From contig CANMBD010000001.1 in NCBI GenBank assembly GCA_947495985.1, positions 558,001-622,000 of the forward strand: a stretch of DNA of 64,000 nt, given 5' to 3'. Positions 1-8,331 of the stretch are shown here, piece after piece. Below the pieces are notes generated by a model. It saw only the letters and a program-made list of their open reading frames with translations, did no database searches and was not told where the DNA came from. This stretch comes from an uncultured Sphingomonadaceae bacterium (GTDB lineage: Bacteria; Pseudomonadota; Alphaproteobacteria; Sphingomonadales; Sphingomonadaceae). Numbering within the stretch: the stretch's first letter is position 1; every line of letters starts with the position of its first letter. A program made the translations under genes and the position numbers.

Positions 1-122
1 AGCTATTGCACGCCACGGGCAGTTCTTGACGGCGTTAGCTTCTACTTGGTGGGAGAAGGGGACGCGGTGGCACGATCAACGCGGGGTCGTGAAATTGATA
101 GCTTATGTCCCAGCGGTTAGTA

Positions 123-151
123 TTGACGTTTACGTTAGCGTAAGCTATAAG
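123..151 (+). promoter_or_regulatory. Predicted sigma-70 promoter of the merR-acyl-CoA dehydrogenase pair
   Basis: A TTGACG -35 box (123-128) and a TATAAG -10 box (146-151) are separated by 17 bp. Transcription would start about 6-7 bases after the -10, which falls on or next to the ATG at 157, so the messenger would be leaderless or nearly so. No Shine-Dalgarno sequence can be fitted before that ATG. The promoter is inferred from sequence alone. Confidence 0.55.
130..143. promoter_or_regulatory. Inverted-repeat operator inside the promoter spacer, probable MerR-family binding site
   Basis: TTACG-TTAG-CGTAA is an inverted repeat with a 4-base centre, lying between the -35 and -10 boxes. MerR-family activators bind exactly there, and from memory the half-sites resemble the motif described for LiuR-type MerR regulators of branched-chain amino acid and acyl-CoA catabolism. 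Autoregulation by the adjacent MerR protein is the simplest reading. Confidence 0.55.
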
Positions 152-156
152 GCGGT

Positions 157-594
157 ATGTCGAAATCGCTGAACCATGCCGAGATTGATACGCCTGACTT
201 AAAGAATCGTGAAACTTTTACGATTTCCGATCTGTCTGAGGAATTTGGAGTCACGGCGCGTGCGCTCCGTTTTTATGAAGACGAAGGCCTTATCGCACCA
301 CATCGCAAAGGTTTGTCCCGTATCTACACAAAACGTGATCGGGCACGTCTTGCATGGATCATGCGCGCTAAAAACGTCGGTTTCAGCCTGACCGAGATTC
401 GTGAGATGATTGATCTTTATGATCTTGGTGATGGGCGAATTACGCAGATGAAGGTGACGATTGATCGATGCCAGGAAAAAGTAGACCTGCTCAAGCAACA
501 GCGAAGCGACATTGACAGTTCGATCAAAGAACTGACCGAGTTTATAAAGATTGTGCAAGAGGCCGTAAAAGACGCCAAAGTACAACAGAGTTAG
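157..594 (+). CDS. MerR-family transcriptional regulator
   Basis: A 145-residue DNA-binding regulator. After about 20 leader residues comes a typical MerR winged helix (about 21-90): FTISDLSEEFGVTARALRFY followed by a DEGL wing, then a C-terminal dimerisation helix (about 95-135) rich in Lys, Glu and Gln. No cysteine cluster is present, which argues against metal sensing and fits an acyl-CoA or other organic effector. It starts at or next to its own predicted transcription start, and its operator is in the promoter spacer. The acyl-CoA dehydrogenase begins 55 bp downstream on the same strand, so the pair is probably one transcript and the dehydrogenase pathway the regulated target. LiuR-like identity is plausible but not proven. 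Confidence 0.9.
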   Translation: MSKSLNHAEIDTPDLKNRETFTISDLSEEFGVTARALRFYEDEGLIAPHRKGLSRIYTKRDRARLAWIMRAKNVGFSLTEIREMIDLYDLGDGRITQMKVTIDRCQEKVDLLKQQRSDIDSSIKELTEFIKIVQEAVKDAKVQQS

Positions 595-604
595 AGGACA
601 ATTT

Positions 605-620
605 GCCAGTATTATCTGGC
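605..620 (+). other. Short hairpin between merR and the acyl-CoA dehydrogenase gene
   Basis: GCCAG-TATTAT-CTGGC forms a perfect 5-bp stem with a 6-base loop in the 55-bp spacer. There is no T tract after it, so it is not a normal terminator. It may be chance or a minor processing site. Confidence 0.25.
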
Positions 621-649
621 TATTCCCATTTAAGAGAAAGTCATAGAAA

Positions 650-2455
650 GTGCCAAATTATCAAGCGCCCGTCCGGGATACGCAATTCATCATCAATAAT
701 GTTCTTGGAATCGAACGCTTTTCAAACCTTCCCGGTTTCGAAAATGCCACACCTGAAATGATTGATGCTATTTTGACCGAGGGGAGCAAATTTATTGAAA
801 ACGTGCTGTTTCCCCTCAATCAAGTTGGCGATCTTGAAGGTTGTACGCGCCATGAAGACGGCAGCGTGACCACACCAACGGGCTTCAAAGATGCTTACAA
901 ACAATATTGCGAAGCGGGTTGGGGTACGTTGTCGGGACCAGAGGAATTTGGTGGTCAGGGCTTACCGCATATCGTTTCGATGGCATTTGAAGAATATATG
1001 GCCAGCGGCAATATGGCTTTTGCAATGTATCCGGGCCTTACCCACGGCGCGATCTCGTCCATTTTGGCCAAAGGCAGTGACGAACAGAAAGCCAAATTTG
1101 TTCCCAAAATGCTGTCGGGTGAATGGACTGGCACAATGAACCTGACCGAACCGCATTGTGGTACAGATCTGGGGCTGATCCGAACCAAGGCCGAACCGAA
1201 TGCCGACGGTTCTCATGCAATCACCGGGACCAAGATCTTTATCTCGTCCGGTGAACATGACATGTCTGATAATATTATTCATCTGGTGCTCGCAAAGACA
1301 CCGGACGCACCAGACAGTGTTAAGGGTATTTCCCTGTTTATCGTGCCGAAATTCATCGTCAACGAGGACGACGGTTCGCTCGGCGACAAGAACGCCGTGT
1401 CTTGCGGTTCTATCGAACATAAAATGGGTATTCACGGAAACTCGACCTGTGTGATGAACTATGACGGCGCGACCGGATATCTGGTTGGTGAGGAGAATAA
1501 AGGTCTTGCGGCCATGTTCATCATGATGAATGTCGCGCGTTTGGGCGTAGGTCAGCAAGGTTTGGGCATCGCTGAGGTCGCTTATCAAAATGCGGTCCAC
1601 TATGCCAACGACCGGCGTCAGGGACGGGCGTTAACCGGGCCAGAAGATCTCGAGGAAAAAGCGGACACTTTGTTTGTTCATCCTGATGTGCGCCGGATGC
1701 TGCTGGATGGAAAAGCCTTTACCGAAGGCATGCGTGCTTTGTGTCTATGGGGCGCTCTTCAAGCCGATCTGATTCACAAGGCACAGACCGAAGAAGAACG
1801 CCAGATGGCAGACGACCTTCTGTCGCTGTTAACTCCAGTCATCAAAGGCTATGGCACCGACAAAGGCTATGAGGTCGCTACCAATGCGCAGCAAGTCTAT
1901 GGCGGGCATGGTTATATTGGCGAATGGGGTATGGAACAATATGTCCGCGATGCCCGGATCGCAATGATCTATGAAGGGACTAACGGTATTCAGGCGATGG
2001 ATCTGGTCGGCCGGAAGCTGGCCCAAAATGGTGGCCGTGGTGTTCAGGCGCTTTTCGCTGTGATTGCCAAAGAGGTCGAAGAAGCCAAGGGTGACGACAA
2101 ACTGAAAAGCTTTGCCGAAGGTCTCGAAAAAGCCAATGACGAGCTGCAGAAAGCGACGATGTGGTTCATGCAAAATGCCATGGCCAACCCGAACAATGCC
2201 GGGGCAGGCGCGCATCATTATATGCATATCATGGGCATTGTTGCGCTGGGCCTGATGTGGCTCAGAATGGCAAAAGCAGCTTCGGAAGCATTGGCTTCTG
2301 GCGAAGACAATGCACAGTTTTATGAAAGCAAGCTGGTGACCGCTCAATATTTCTCCGAACGCTTTTTCCCTGACGCTGGTTCGCTGCGCCGCAAAATTGA
2401 AGGTGGAAGCGAAGCAATCATGGGCCTCGAACCGGAGATGTTCGCAGTCGCCTAA
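650..2455 (+). CDS. Acyl-CoA dehydrogenase with C-terminal extension domain
   Basis: A 601-residue FAD enzyme that oxidises an acyl-CoA to the 2,3-enoyl-CoA, passing electrons to ETF. It is much longer than the 380-400-residue classical enzymes and belongs to the long group with an Acyl-CoA_dh_C-type extension (the FadE/DmdC-like group). N-terminal helical and middle beta domains (with the [10 protein letters not shown] segment) precede the C-terminal helical domain; YEGTNGIQ carries the catalytic glutamate, about E442. Residues from about 470 form the extra helical region. It starts with GTG at 650, preceded by a purine-rich stretch. The chain length of its substrate cannot be read from sequence. 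It lies downstream of the MerR gene and is probably controlled by it. Confidence 0.9.
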   Translation: MPNYQAPVRDTQFIINNVLGIERFSNLPGFENATPEMIDAILTEGSKFIENVLFPLNQVGDLEGCTRHEDGSVTTPTGFKDAYKQYCEAGWGTLSGPEEFGGQGLPHIVSMAFEEYMASGNMAFAMYPGLTHGAISSILAKGSDEQKAKFVPKMLSGEWTGTMNLTEPHCGTDLGLIRTKAEPNADGSHAITGTKIFISSGEHDMSDNIIHLVLAKTPDAPDSVKGISLFIVPKFIVNEDDGSLGDKNAVSCGSIEHKMGIHGNSTCVMNYDGATGYLVGEENKGLAAMFIMMNVARLGVGQQGLGIAEVAYQNAVHYANDRRQGRALTGPEDLEEKADTLFVHPDVRRMLLDGKAFTEGMRALCLWGALQADLIHKAQTEEERQMADDLLSLLTPVIKGYGTDKGYEVATNAQQVYGGHGYIGEWGMEQYVRDARIAMIYEGTNGIQAMDLVGRKLAQNGGRGVQALFAVIAKEVEEAKGDDKLKSFAEGLEKANDELQKATMWFMQNAMANPNNAGAGAHHYMHIMGIVALGLMWLRMAKAASEALASGEDNAQFYESKLVTAQYFSERFFPDAGSLRRKIEGGSEAIMGLEPEMFAVA

Positions 2456-2539
2456 GTCTGTTTGCTTCGCGGCAGATAGTGCTGGATATCGGGCAGTATT
2501 CAAAAAACCGCCACAAAGTCTTGTTTTTGTCTCGTCTAG

Positions 2540-2568
2540 CCGCTGCTCGCTTGTTTTGCGGGTAGCGG
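2540..2568 (+). other. Imperfect hairpin after the acyl-CoA dehydrogenase gene
   Basis: Arms at 2540-2550 and 2558-2568 pair at 9 of 11 positions around a 7-base loop. There is no following T run, so intrinsic termination is unlikely. It could be a messenger 3' stem or part of the leader of the next small gene. Confidence 0.25.
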
Positions 2569-2620
2569 CGGGACATTACTGCGCGAGACAGGGGAATGAT
2601 CTGCATTAGGAGTAGATGCA

Positions 2621-2899
2621 ATGACTTCCACAAAGACTTTGAAGCCAGCGCGAAGGATGACACCTTACTTGATAACTGTTGGTGTCGGGTTCTCCATGGC
2701 CACTGGCGCGATTGCCGCCCAGGATACACAAGAAGAGCCAATGGAATCCGAAATTCCTGCGCCAACCATTGATACCGATGGTGACGGCACGATGGATGCA
2801 TGGGATCGCAGTGGTGACGGCAAGCCTGACGCGTGGGACACTGACGGTGACGGCAAGCCAGACCTGCTTGACGACGATGGCGACGGCAAGCCCGATTAA
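2621..2899 (+). CDS. Small secreted protein with four tandem calcium-binding-type Asp/Gly repeats
   Basis: A 92-residue protein. A basic N-region and hydrophobic core (about 13-33) form a signal peptide with probable cleavage after ATGAIAA (residue 33). A short acidic, Pro-containing linker follows. Then come four 11-residue repeats, DTDGDGTMD, DRSGDGKPD, DTDGDGKPD and DDDGDGKPD (51-92), which resemble the DxDxDG calcium loops of thrombospondin type 3 and dockerin-like repeats. The protein ends exactly at the last repeat. A good AGGAG ribosome-binding site lies at about 2610 and a strong terminator follows the stop. The likely role is a periplasmic or extracellular Ca2+-binding peptide; no specific function is recognised. 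Confidence 0.75.
   Translation: MTSTKTLKPARRMTPYLITVGVGFSMATGAIAAQDTQEEPMESEIPAPTIDTDGDGTMDAWDRSGDGKPDAWDTDGDGKPDLLDDDGDGKPD
2771..2896 (+). repeat. Four tandem 33-bp coding repeats
   Basis: Codons 51-92 of the small secreted protein repeat with an 11-codon period. The last three units share a GGTGACGGCAAGCC-like core at the DNA level, so copy number could change by slippage or recombination. Confidence 0.75.
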
Positions 2900-2912
2900 C
2901 GCCAATCTCCTT

Positions 2913-2952
2913 AAAACGCCGGGCTGGGTCGCACTTTGCCCGGCGCTTTTTT
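2913..2952. terminator. Bidirectional Rho-independent terminator
   Basis: CGCCGGGC (2917-2924) and GCCCGGCG (2938-2945) form a perfect 8-bp stem with a 13-base loop, followed by TTTTTT on the plus strand (2947-2952) and preceded by AAAA (2913-2916), which is a T run on the minus strand. It separates the convergent small secreted gene and the dienelactone-hydrolase-like gene. Confidence 0.85.
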
Positions 2953-2953
2953 G

Positions 2954-3667
2954 CTAGAACAACTCTTCAAACATACTCAGCATTGCGGCTTTGCTCTGTT
3001 GATCTGCTGACTTGTTATAAGCCACTGCATCAAGCGGCTTTGCATCGCTTGTGGGGTCGGTAAAGCCATGCACGACACCGGTATAGGTATGCATGTGACA
3101 ATCGGCGCCCGCGATATCCATTTCTTCCAGAAAAGCCCGTACCTGCTTTGGCGGGACAAGTGGATCGGCCCTGCCATGGCAGACCAGTATCCGTGCCTTG
3201 ATCGCTCCCCTTTTTGCCGGAAGCGGCGTAGCCAACAGTCCGTGAAAGCTGACGACCAAGGCCAAATCCTCTCCGCCGCGTGCCATTTCCAGGACAATTT
3301 CTCCGCCCATGCAATAACCGATCGCTGCGATCCGGTGGTTCGCGAGTTTGGATCGCTTGCGCAGTTCGTCCAGTGCACAGCGAAAGCGTTCCCGATAATT
3401 TTCGGGATCCGCCCGAAGCGCATTGGCCATGGATGAAGCCGCGCGGTGATCAGTAATTTCACCCTGACCATAAAGATCGCAGACCATGGCAGCATAGCCT
3501 TGAGAGGCAAGCCAGCGTGCCCGTTCGAGCATTATCTTGTTCGGACCGGCGATGGTCGGGACAATCAATATCCCAGCGCGCGGATAGCGGCTCGGCTGGG
3601 CCATATAGCCTGCGAGTTCCAAATCACCATGATGATAGGTGAATGTGTTGACTTCGATGGAGCTCAT
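2954..3667 (-). CDS. Dienelactone hydrolase family protein
   Basis: A 237-residue cytoplasmic alpha/beta hydrolase. The nucleophile is cysteine, in GYCMGG (about residue 118), as in true dienelactone hydrolases. The acid is the Asp of GRADPLVP and the base the His of GVVHGFTDP. Length and motif order fit the DLH family, which hydrolyses lactones and esters, but many members have unknown substrates, so a role in chlorocatechol breakdown should not be assumed. The start overlaps the cysK stop as ATGA (3664-3667), so it is translationally coupled behind cysK. The gene ends two bases from the shared terminator. Confidence 0.85.
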   Translation of the reverse strand: MSSIEVNTFTYHHGDLELAGYMAQPSRYPRAGILIVPTIAGPNKIMLERARWLASQGYAAMVCDLYGQGEITDHRAASSMANALRADPENYRERFRCALDELRKRSKLANHRIAAIGYCMGGEIVLEMARGGEDLALVVSFHGLLATPLPAKRGAIKARILVCHGRADPLVPPKQVRAFLEEMDIAGADCHMHTYTGVVHGFTDPTSDAKPLDAVAYNKSADQQSKAAMLSMFEELF

Positions 3668-4584
3668 TCTTCGGGCAGAAACTCTGGTACAGATAGATAG
3701 CGCTCACCGGTATCGTAGTTGAAGCCGAGTATATTAGCTCCTACGCCAAGTTCCGGTAGTTTTTGAGCGATGGCAGCCATTGTCGCTCCAGAACTGATGC
3801 CGACCAGCATGCCCTCTTCCTTTGCGGCGCGTAGCGCCATGGCTTTCGCATCTGCCGGTTCCACTTGAATGGCCCCATCAATGCTCTGTGTATGCAAGTT
3901 GCCTGGAATGAAACCGGCACCAATGCCCTGAATGGGATGGGGGCCGGGTTGGCCACCGCTGATGACCGGTGAACCGGCTGGTTCCACGGCATAGACTTTC
4001 AATCCGCTCCATTCCTGTTTCAGCACTTCAGCTACACCAGTAATATGACCTCCCGTGCCAACACCGGTGATAATCGCATCCAGCGGATCATCTTTGAAAT
4101 CCGCCAGTATTTCCTGCGCTGTGGTCTGTTTGTGAATCTCGAAATTCGCAGGATTCTCAAATTGCTGTGGCATCCAGGCGCCTGGCTTGGATTCGATCAA
4201 TTCCTGTGCGCGTTCGATAGCGCCCTTCATGCCTTTTTCTTTGGGGCTGAGATCAAAGCTGGCACCATAAGCCAGCATCAGGCGGCGCCGTTCAAGCGAC
4301 ATCGATTCTGGCATTACCAGAACCAGCTTATATCCCTTGACCGCAGCGACCATGGCAAGGCCAACTCCGGTATTGCCGGAAGTTGGTTCGATAATTGTGC
4401 CGCCGGCTTTCAATGCCCCGGATCTTTCGGCATCCTCGATCATCGCCAGCGCAATCCGATCCTTGATCGATCCACCGGGATTGGAGCGCTCTGATTTGAT
4501 CCAGACATTGGCATCACCAAACAGGCGTTGCATCTTGATATGCGGCGTGTTTCCGATGGTTTCGAGAATATTATCGGCGATCAT
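3664..4584 (-). CDS. cysK: Cysteine synthase A (O-acetylserine sulfhydrylase)
   Basis: A 306-residue PLP enzyme that makes cysteine from O-acetylserine and sulfide. The PLP lysine is in [11 protein letters not shown] (about residue 42) and the substrate-binding loop is [10 protein letters not shown] (about 68-77). GTGGHITGV (phosphate-binding) and a late [10 protein letters not shown] segment complete the fold-type II signature. The length is normal for CysK/CysM, and the PTSGNTG loop and family order favour CysK. It is the first gene of a two-gene unit with the DLH-like protein. Confidence 0.92.
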   Translation of the reverse strand: MIADNILETIGNTPHIKMQRLFGDANVWIKSERSNPGGSIKDRIALAMIEDAERSGALKAGGTIIEPTSGNTGVGLAMVAAVKGYKLVLVMPESMSLERRRLMLAYGASFDLSPKEKGMKGAIERAQELIESKPGAWMPQQFENPANFEIHKQTTAQEILADFKDDPLDAIITGVGTGGHITGVAEVLKQEWSGLKVYAVEPAGSPVISGGQPGPHPIQGIGAGFIPGNLHTQSIDGAIQVEPADAKAMALRAAKEEGMLVGISSGATMAAIAQKLPELGVGANILGFNYDTGERYLSVPEFLPEE

Positions 4585-4606
4585 TGGTCTGTTCTCCTAG
4601 ACATGT

Positions 4607-5842
4607 TCATGTGGCACTAGCCGTCTGGTTTTGGTCTTTTTCCAAATCCTCCGGGGGATCAAAAGTCTTGGCCGCACCCAGCTGTGGAAACAGGCGCGAC
4701 CAAATTCCTGTAACTACTATAGCACCTGCGCCGCCCGCGACAATGGCTGCAATAGGGCCAAATAAAACAGCGAGCCCGCCCGACAGGGCATCACCCAGTT
4801 CATTGGAGGCGCTGATCGTCATCTGGCTGACGGCATTGACCCGACCGCGCCGATCATCGGGTGTGTGTAGCTGTATCAGGGAACTGCGAACATAAACACC
4901 GAACATATCGGCCGCTCCGCACAGTGCGAGGCAGGCCATCGAGAGAGGCAGGGACGTGCTGAGCCCGAAACCGATCGTTCCGATGCCGAAGACCGCCATG
5001 GCTATCAGCATCATGTTGCCGACATTGCGCGACAGCGGTGCGAAGGAAAATATGCCGGCGACAATAACGGCCCCAACTGCGGGAGAAGCTGCGAGCAGAG
5101 ACAGGCCAATCTCGCCAGCCCCCAATATATCTTTCGCAAAAACCGGTATCATTGCGGTTGCACCGGCGAGAAACATCACCAGTAGGTCGAGAGTGATTGC
5201 CCCCAGAACCAGCTTGTTGGTCCAGACATAGGACATGCCGTCCATCACCTGACGCAGCGGGCCTTTGGTCCGGTCTATCGCGCTACGCGTCACCGGACCG
5301 ATCATGAAGATCGCCAGCGTCGCCAGCGTATAAAGCGCTGCGCAGACAAAATAGGGCAGGGCAGGCGCAATTTTGTAAAGCGGACCTGCCATGCCCGGAC
5401 CAGCGATAACGCCAACCTGCCAGGCAATAGTTGAAAGGGCGATGGCACGCGGCAGCGACTCCTTTGGCACGAGATTGGGTGCAAGCGAAGTGACCGCTGG
5501 TCCAAGGAAAGCTCGACATACTCCCAGCAAAACGGCGATGATATAAATCGACCAGAGAGTAATCTGTTCGGAAACTGTAAGAAATCCGAGGATCAACGCA
5601 ATGGCGGCCTGAGCGCCCAGCACAATTCGTGCAATCCAGCGTCGATCCATATGGTCGGCTACCCACCCAACCACCGGCGTAAGAATAAACAGAGGCACAA
5701 ATTGCAGCAAGCCGAGTAGCCCCAATATGCCGGCCGATGCGCCTATGCCCATATCTTCACGGGCCAGATTATATGCTTGCCAGCCAAGGATGAGCATCAT
5801 CGCGTAGAGCGCGAACATGGAGGCCAGTCTGGAGAACCACAA
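4607..5842 (-). CDS. MFS transporter of the EntS/MFS_3 type, start codon uncertain
   Basis: A 12-segment major facilitator protein of at least 411 residues. The motif-A-like loop between TM2 and TM3 is GWVADHMDRRWIAR. The overall pattern resembles the EntS-type MFS_3 family of exporters. The only usable start is TTG at 5842, which lies inside what looks like the conserved N-terminus: the frame stays open upstream for about 23 codons, reading HPFSIANYRYLWFSRLA across the TTG, but holds no ATG, GTG or TTG before a stop at about 5912. Either a non-standard start (an ATC is in place) is used, the protein is N-terminally shortened, or the start has been lost. The substrate is unknown. Confidence 0.8.
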   Translation of the reverse strand: MWFSRLASMFALYAMMLILGWQAYNLAREDMGIGASAGILGLLGLLQFVPLFILTPVVGWVADHMDRRWIARIVLGAQAAIALILGFLTVSEQITLWSIYIIAVLLGVCRAFLGPAVTSLAPNLVPKESLPRAIALSTIAWQVGVIAGPGMAGPLYKIAPALPYFVCAALYTLATLAIFMIGPVTRSAIDRTKGPLRQVMDGMSYVWTNKLVLGAITLDLLVMFLAGATAMIPVFAKDILGAGEIGLSLLAASPAVGAVIVAGIFSFAPLSRNVGNMMLIAMAVFGIGTIGFGLSTSLPLSMACLALCGAADMFGVYVRSSLIQLHTPDDRRGRVNAVSQMTISASNELGDALSGGLAVLFGPIAAIVAGGAGAIVVTGIWSRLFPQLGAAKTFDPPEDLEKDQNQTASAT

Positions 5843-6190
5843 ATAGCGGTAGTTGGCTATCGAAAAAGGATGTGGTGCGGTCTGGGCGATGGTGCTGAAT
5901 TTCTTTGAAGATCAATTGCTTTAGACGACTTTACGCAGCGTAAGCACGCGAGAACAGCAATTTTTTATTTGATCGCACAAATTAGCTTTTGTTTCTTAGC
6001 AAAGGTGACAAATTATACGCAAATCACGTGTGAAGGTGAGTAGATCATCTTAACCAGCGATGGGCGCAGTGCTTCGCATTGAGGATGTATCTGTCACAGT
6101 CAGATATTTGTAGGAAGGAACGAAAAGAGGGCTTTTTACTCTTCGGTCCACGATACTTGCACGACAGCCGCCGCGGCGATTGAGAGGTGA
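5843..6190. other. Gap of 348 bp upstream of the MFS gene
   Basis: It separates the MFS gene from the end of the TPR-hydroxylase gene, both on the minus strand. It contains the untranslated-looking continuation of the MFS reading frame (to about 5912), a palindrome at 5931-5943 and AT-rich sequence at 5965-6020 suitable for a promoter. I find no convincing additional gene and no strong terminator. Confidence 0.6.
5931..5943. promoter_or_regulatory. Palindromic operator candidate upstream of the MFS gene
   Basis: TTACGC-A-GCGTAA is a perfect 13-bp palindrome about 90 bp before the MFS TTG start. The half-sites resemble the TTACG/CGTAA operator at 130-143, but the spacing differs by one base, so the same regulator is uncertain. 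Confidence 0.4.
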
Positions 6191-7360
6191 TCAGATATTC
6201 ACCGGTTTCTGATATTCGTTGATCGCTTCAAATATGGTGATCAGCGCGGATCTTTCGGCTTCAGAAATTTCCGGTCGCCAGACTTCGAACAGCAATATTA
6301 CACGCCGCTCTTTACTACGATTCCAGGCTTCATGCTCGAAAGAATCATCAAAGATAAGGGCTTCACCGTCTTTCCACGGCCGTGTTTCTCCGCCCACACG
6401 CAATGCACAATCGGCGGGAAGAATCAGCGGTATGTGACAAATTAAACGCGTATTGAGCAGGCCATAATGTGGCGCGATATGGGTGTCCGCTTCCAACACT
6501 GAATAGAGTGCCATTGGGGAACGTTCTTTTATGATCGGGATAGGCGCGACGTTTAGTGCTGCGACGGTTTTTGGGCATTGTACGGTATTCTCGGTAATCT
6601 CTTCACCGCTTTTCCAGAAGTAAAAAGCTCCCCAGCTTGAATCATCCAGCAAAGGATTGTTGGGGCGAGGGCGATTGGCAATCGACTCGACGTAGGGTGA
6701 GAATTTTTGTGTCTTTGCGAGTACAGCAGCCAGTTCTTCTTTCATATCGGGAATGGCCGCTTCCAGCTGTTCCAGCCAAGGAAACTCACGTCGTTCATAA
6801 TACTCGCGCTGCGGCATTCCGGGATAATGGAACATTGATGGTTTCTGGTGAAAAATCTCCCGTCTGCCCATCAACATGTCAATGGCATTACTCACCGGCT
6901 TTGGCGTATCATCACCCTGGAGACCGGCTTCACCGAGTTTTCGCAGGAGAAAATCCTCAAAGCGGCCATGTGCGCCAGCGAGAAAATCTTCAGCCTGTTT
7001 TAGTTTGGGTCGGAGGTCATCGGTTACCTTGGCACCAACGCTGACCATATTCAGAGCGGCTTTATAAAAACCATTAGCCGCACGGTCATCATTTTGACGG
7101 GCTTTTAGTTCGCCCATCAAAAGCAAAGCCGCCAGATGACGTTTGTCGACTGCGAGCAGTTTTTGCAGAGCGGCCTCTTCCGCTTCGTCATCGCCCATCA
7201 TGCGGCATGCATGGGCCATCAGCAACCATTGCGGATTGATCGCATCGCCAGCCTGTTGCAATTCTTCCAATAGCGAGCGCGCTTTTGCCGCGTTTCCGGC
7301 TCGCAAGGCGGTCACGCTATCCTGTAAAAGCGTCTGGGCATCTGCTGCTGATAAGGTCAT
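6191..7360 (-). CDS. TPR-containing aspartyl/asparaginyl beta-hydroxylase family protein
   Basis: A 2-oxoglutarate/Fe(II) oxygenase-type protein of 389 residues from the ATG at 7360; an upstream TTG at 7381 would add 7. The N-terminal third (about 1-110) is helical with TPR-like spacing. The C-terminal half is an Asp_Arg_Hydrox domain: HIAPHYGLLNTRLICHIPL holds the first iron-ligand histidine and the substrate-binding segment, and IFDDSFEHEAWN holds the second, followed by the RRVILLFEVWRPE strand with a co-substrate-binding arginine. Bacterial members with N-terminal TPRs are common, but their targets are mostly unknown; some act on lipid A or on peptides. It is a single gene, with a 231-bp divergent spacer to the L,D-transpeptidase. 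Confidence 0.85.
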   Translation of the reverse strand: MTLSAADAQTLLQDSVTALRAGNAAKARSLLEELQQAGDAINPQWLLMAHACRMMGDDEAEEAALQKLLAVDKRHLAALLLMGELKARQNDDRAANGFYKAALNMVSVGAKVTDDLRPKLKQAEDFLAGAHGRFEDFLLRKLGEAGLQGDDTPKPVSNAIDMLMGRREIFHQKPSMFHYPGMPQREYYERREFPWLEQLEAAIPDMKEELAAVLAKTQKFSPYVESIANRPRPNNPLLDDSSWGAFYFWKSGEEITENTVQCPKTVAALNVAPIPIIKERSPMALYSVLEADTHIAPHYGLLNTRLICHIPLILPADCALRVGGETRPWKDGEALIFDDSFEHEAWNRSKERRVILLFEVWRPEISEAERSALITIFEAINEYQKPVNI

Positions 7361-7590
7361 GGTTTTGCTATATCGGATCAAAAGTCTTGTGCAACTGCTT
7401 CTGTCAGGTGTTTCCCACAGGCGAATTCAGCATGCGCTTTGGTTAGGTCGTTATCCAGTCGGCGCTGCTTTAACGATGCTTTTTAATCTTTGTCATTTCT
7501 CCGTCTCCCAGCGGTACAGGCCGAAATCCGTGATGGTTGCGTGTTTTTGATTTTGGTAAACAGCTTCTTAACGTTTGAGGGGCTTTGGAC

Positions 7591-8325
7591 ATGACTCATG
7601 ATATCGCAATGCGGATCAGCAAGACGATACTGTTTTTGGCAGGAGTTGGACTTGCTGCACTCCTGACCCTGGGAGCTACCCGGGCTATTGTCGTCGAGAC
7701 ACCTGCTGTGCAATCCGCCAGCGAACTGTCTAGCAAGTCCCCCGAGAAACCGCTTGATACCTCTATAGCCGCAACTGTTCCGCCTACGGATGTTGCAATA
7801 GATATTCCGCCGGTGGCGAACGCTGCGGATACGGTTTCTGCGATACAGTCAAAACCGGCATCGCCTTTTGTCGTCAAGCGTATCCTTCAGATTGATGAGC
7901 CATTTGTGCATGGGTATTATAAATGGGATGATGAAGGCGTGCCAGATGGTGAGATTGTCATCACCGTCGATTTAAAGGCTGAATCACTGTCTGTTTTCAG
8001 GGACGGCTATGAAATTGGGGCGACGGTAATAAAATTCGGCGATGCTCTGAAACCGACACCGACCGGTGTTTTTCCGATTACCCAAAAGAGCAAGGATCAT
8101 GTTTCCAACATCTATCATGTCCCGATGCCCTATATGCTGCGCCTAACCAATGACGGTATCGCCATCCATGCTGCGGAAGTGAAATGGGGATATGGGACAC
8201 GCGGCTGCATTGGCGTGCCCCATGAATTTGCCCGGTTGCTGTTTGAGCAGGTCAAGCTCGGTGACCGGGTGATAGTTACCAATGGCAAAATGCTGGATCT
8301 TGGCGAACCAATTGTCGCTGGGTGA
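7591..8325 (+). CDS. L,D-transpeptidase (YkuD domain) family protein
   Basis: A 244-residue envelope protein. A membrane segment or signal (about 8-28, ISKTILFLAGVGLAALLTLG) is followed by a low-complexity Ala/Pro/Ser linker to about 85, then a YkuD catalytic domain. Key residues are the His of IAIHAAE and the nucleophilic Cys of GTRGCIGVP, a variant of the usual SxGChR/N motif. Such enzymes make 3-3 peptidoglycan cross-links or attach proteins to the wall, although some act otherwise. ATG 7591 was chosen because GAGGGG lies 8 bases before it; a TTG at 7585 and an ATG at 7609 are alternatives. It is convergent with the GMC oxidoreductase gene, six bases apart. Confidence 0.85.
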   Translation: MTHDIAMRISKTILFLAGVGLAALLTLGATRAIVVETPAVQSASELSSKSPEKPLDTSIAATVPPTDVAIDIPPVANAADTVSAIQSKPASPFVVKRILQIDEPFVHGYYKWDDEGVPDGEIVITVDLKAESLSVFRDGYEIGATVIKFGDALKPTPTGVFPITQKSKDHVSNIYHVPMPYMLRLTNDGIAIHAAEVKWGYGTRGCIGVPHEFARLLFEQVKLGDRVIVTNGKMLDLGEPIVAG

Positions 8326-8331
8326 ATCGGT

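Noticed and set aside
1..120. Open frame at the left edge reading to a stop at 118-120
   Set aside because: It has no recognisable protein character and could equally be non-coding upstream DNA of merR; no start is in the window.
962..1600. 212-codon open frame on the minus strand
   Set aside because: It lies wholly antisense to the acyl-CoA dehydrogenase and shows no domain; the plus-strand gene has all family motifs.
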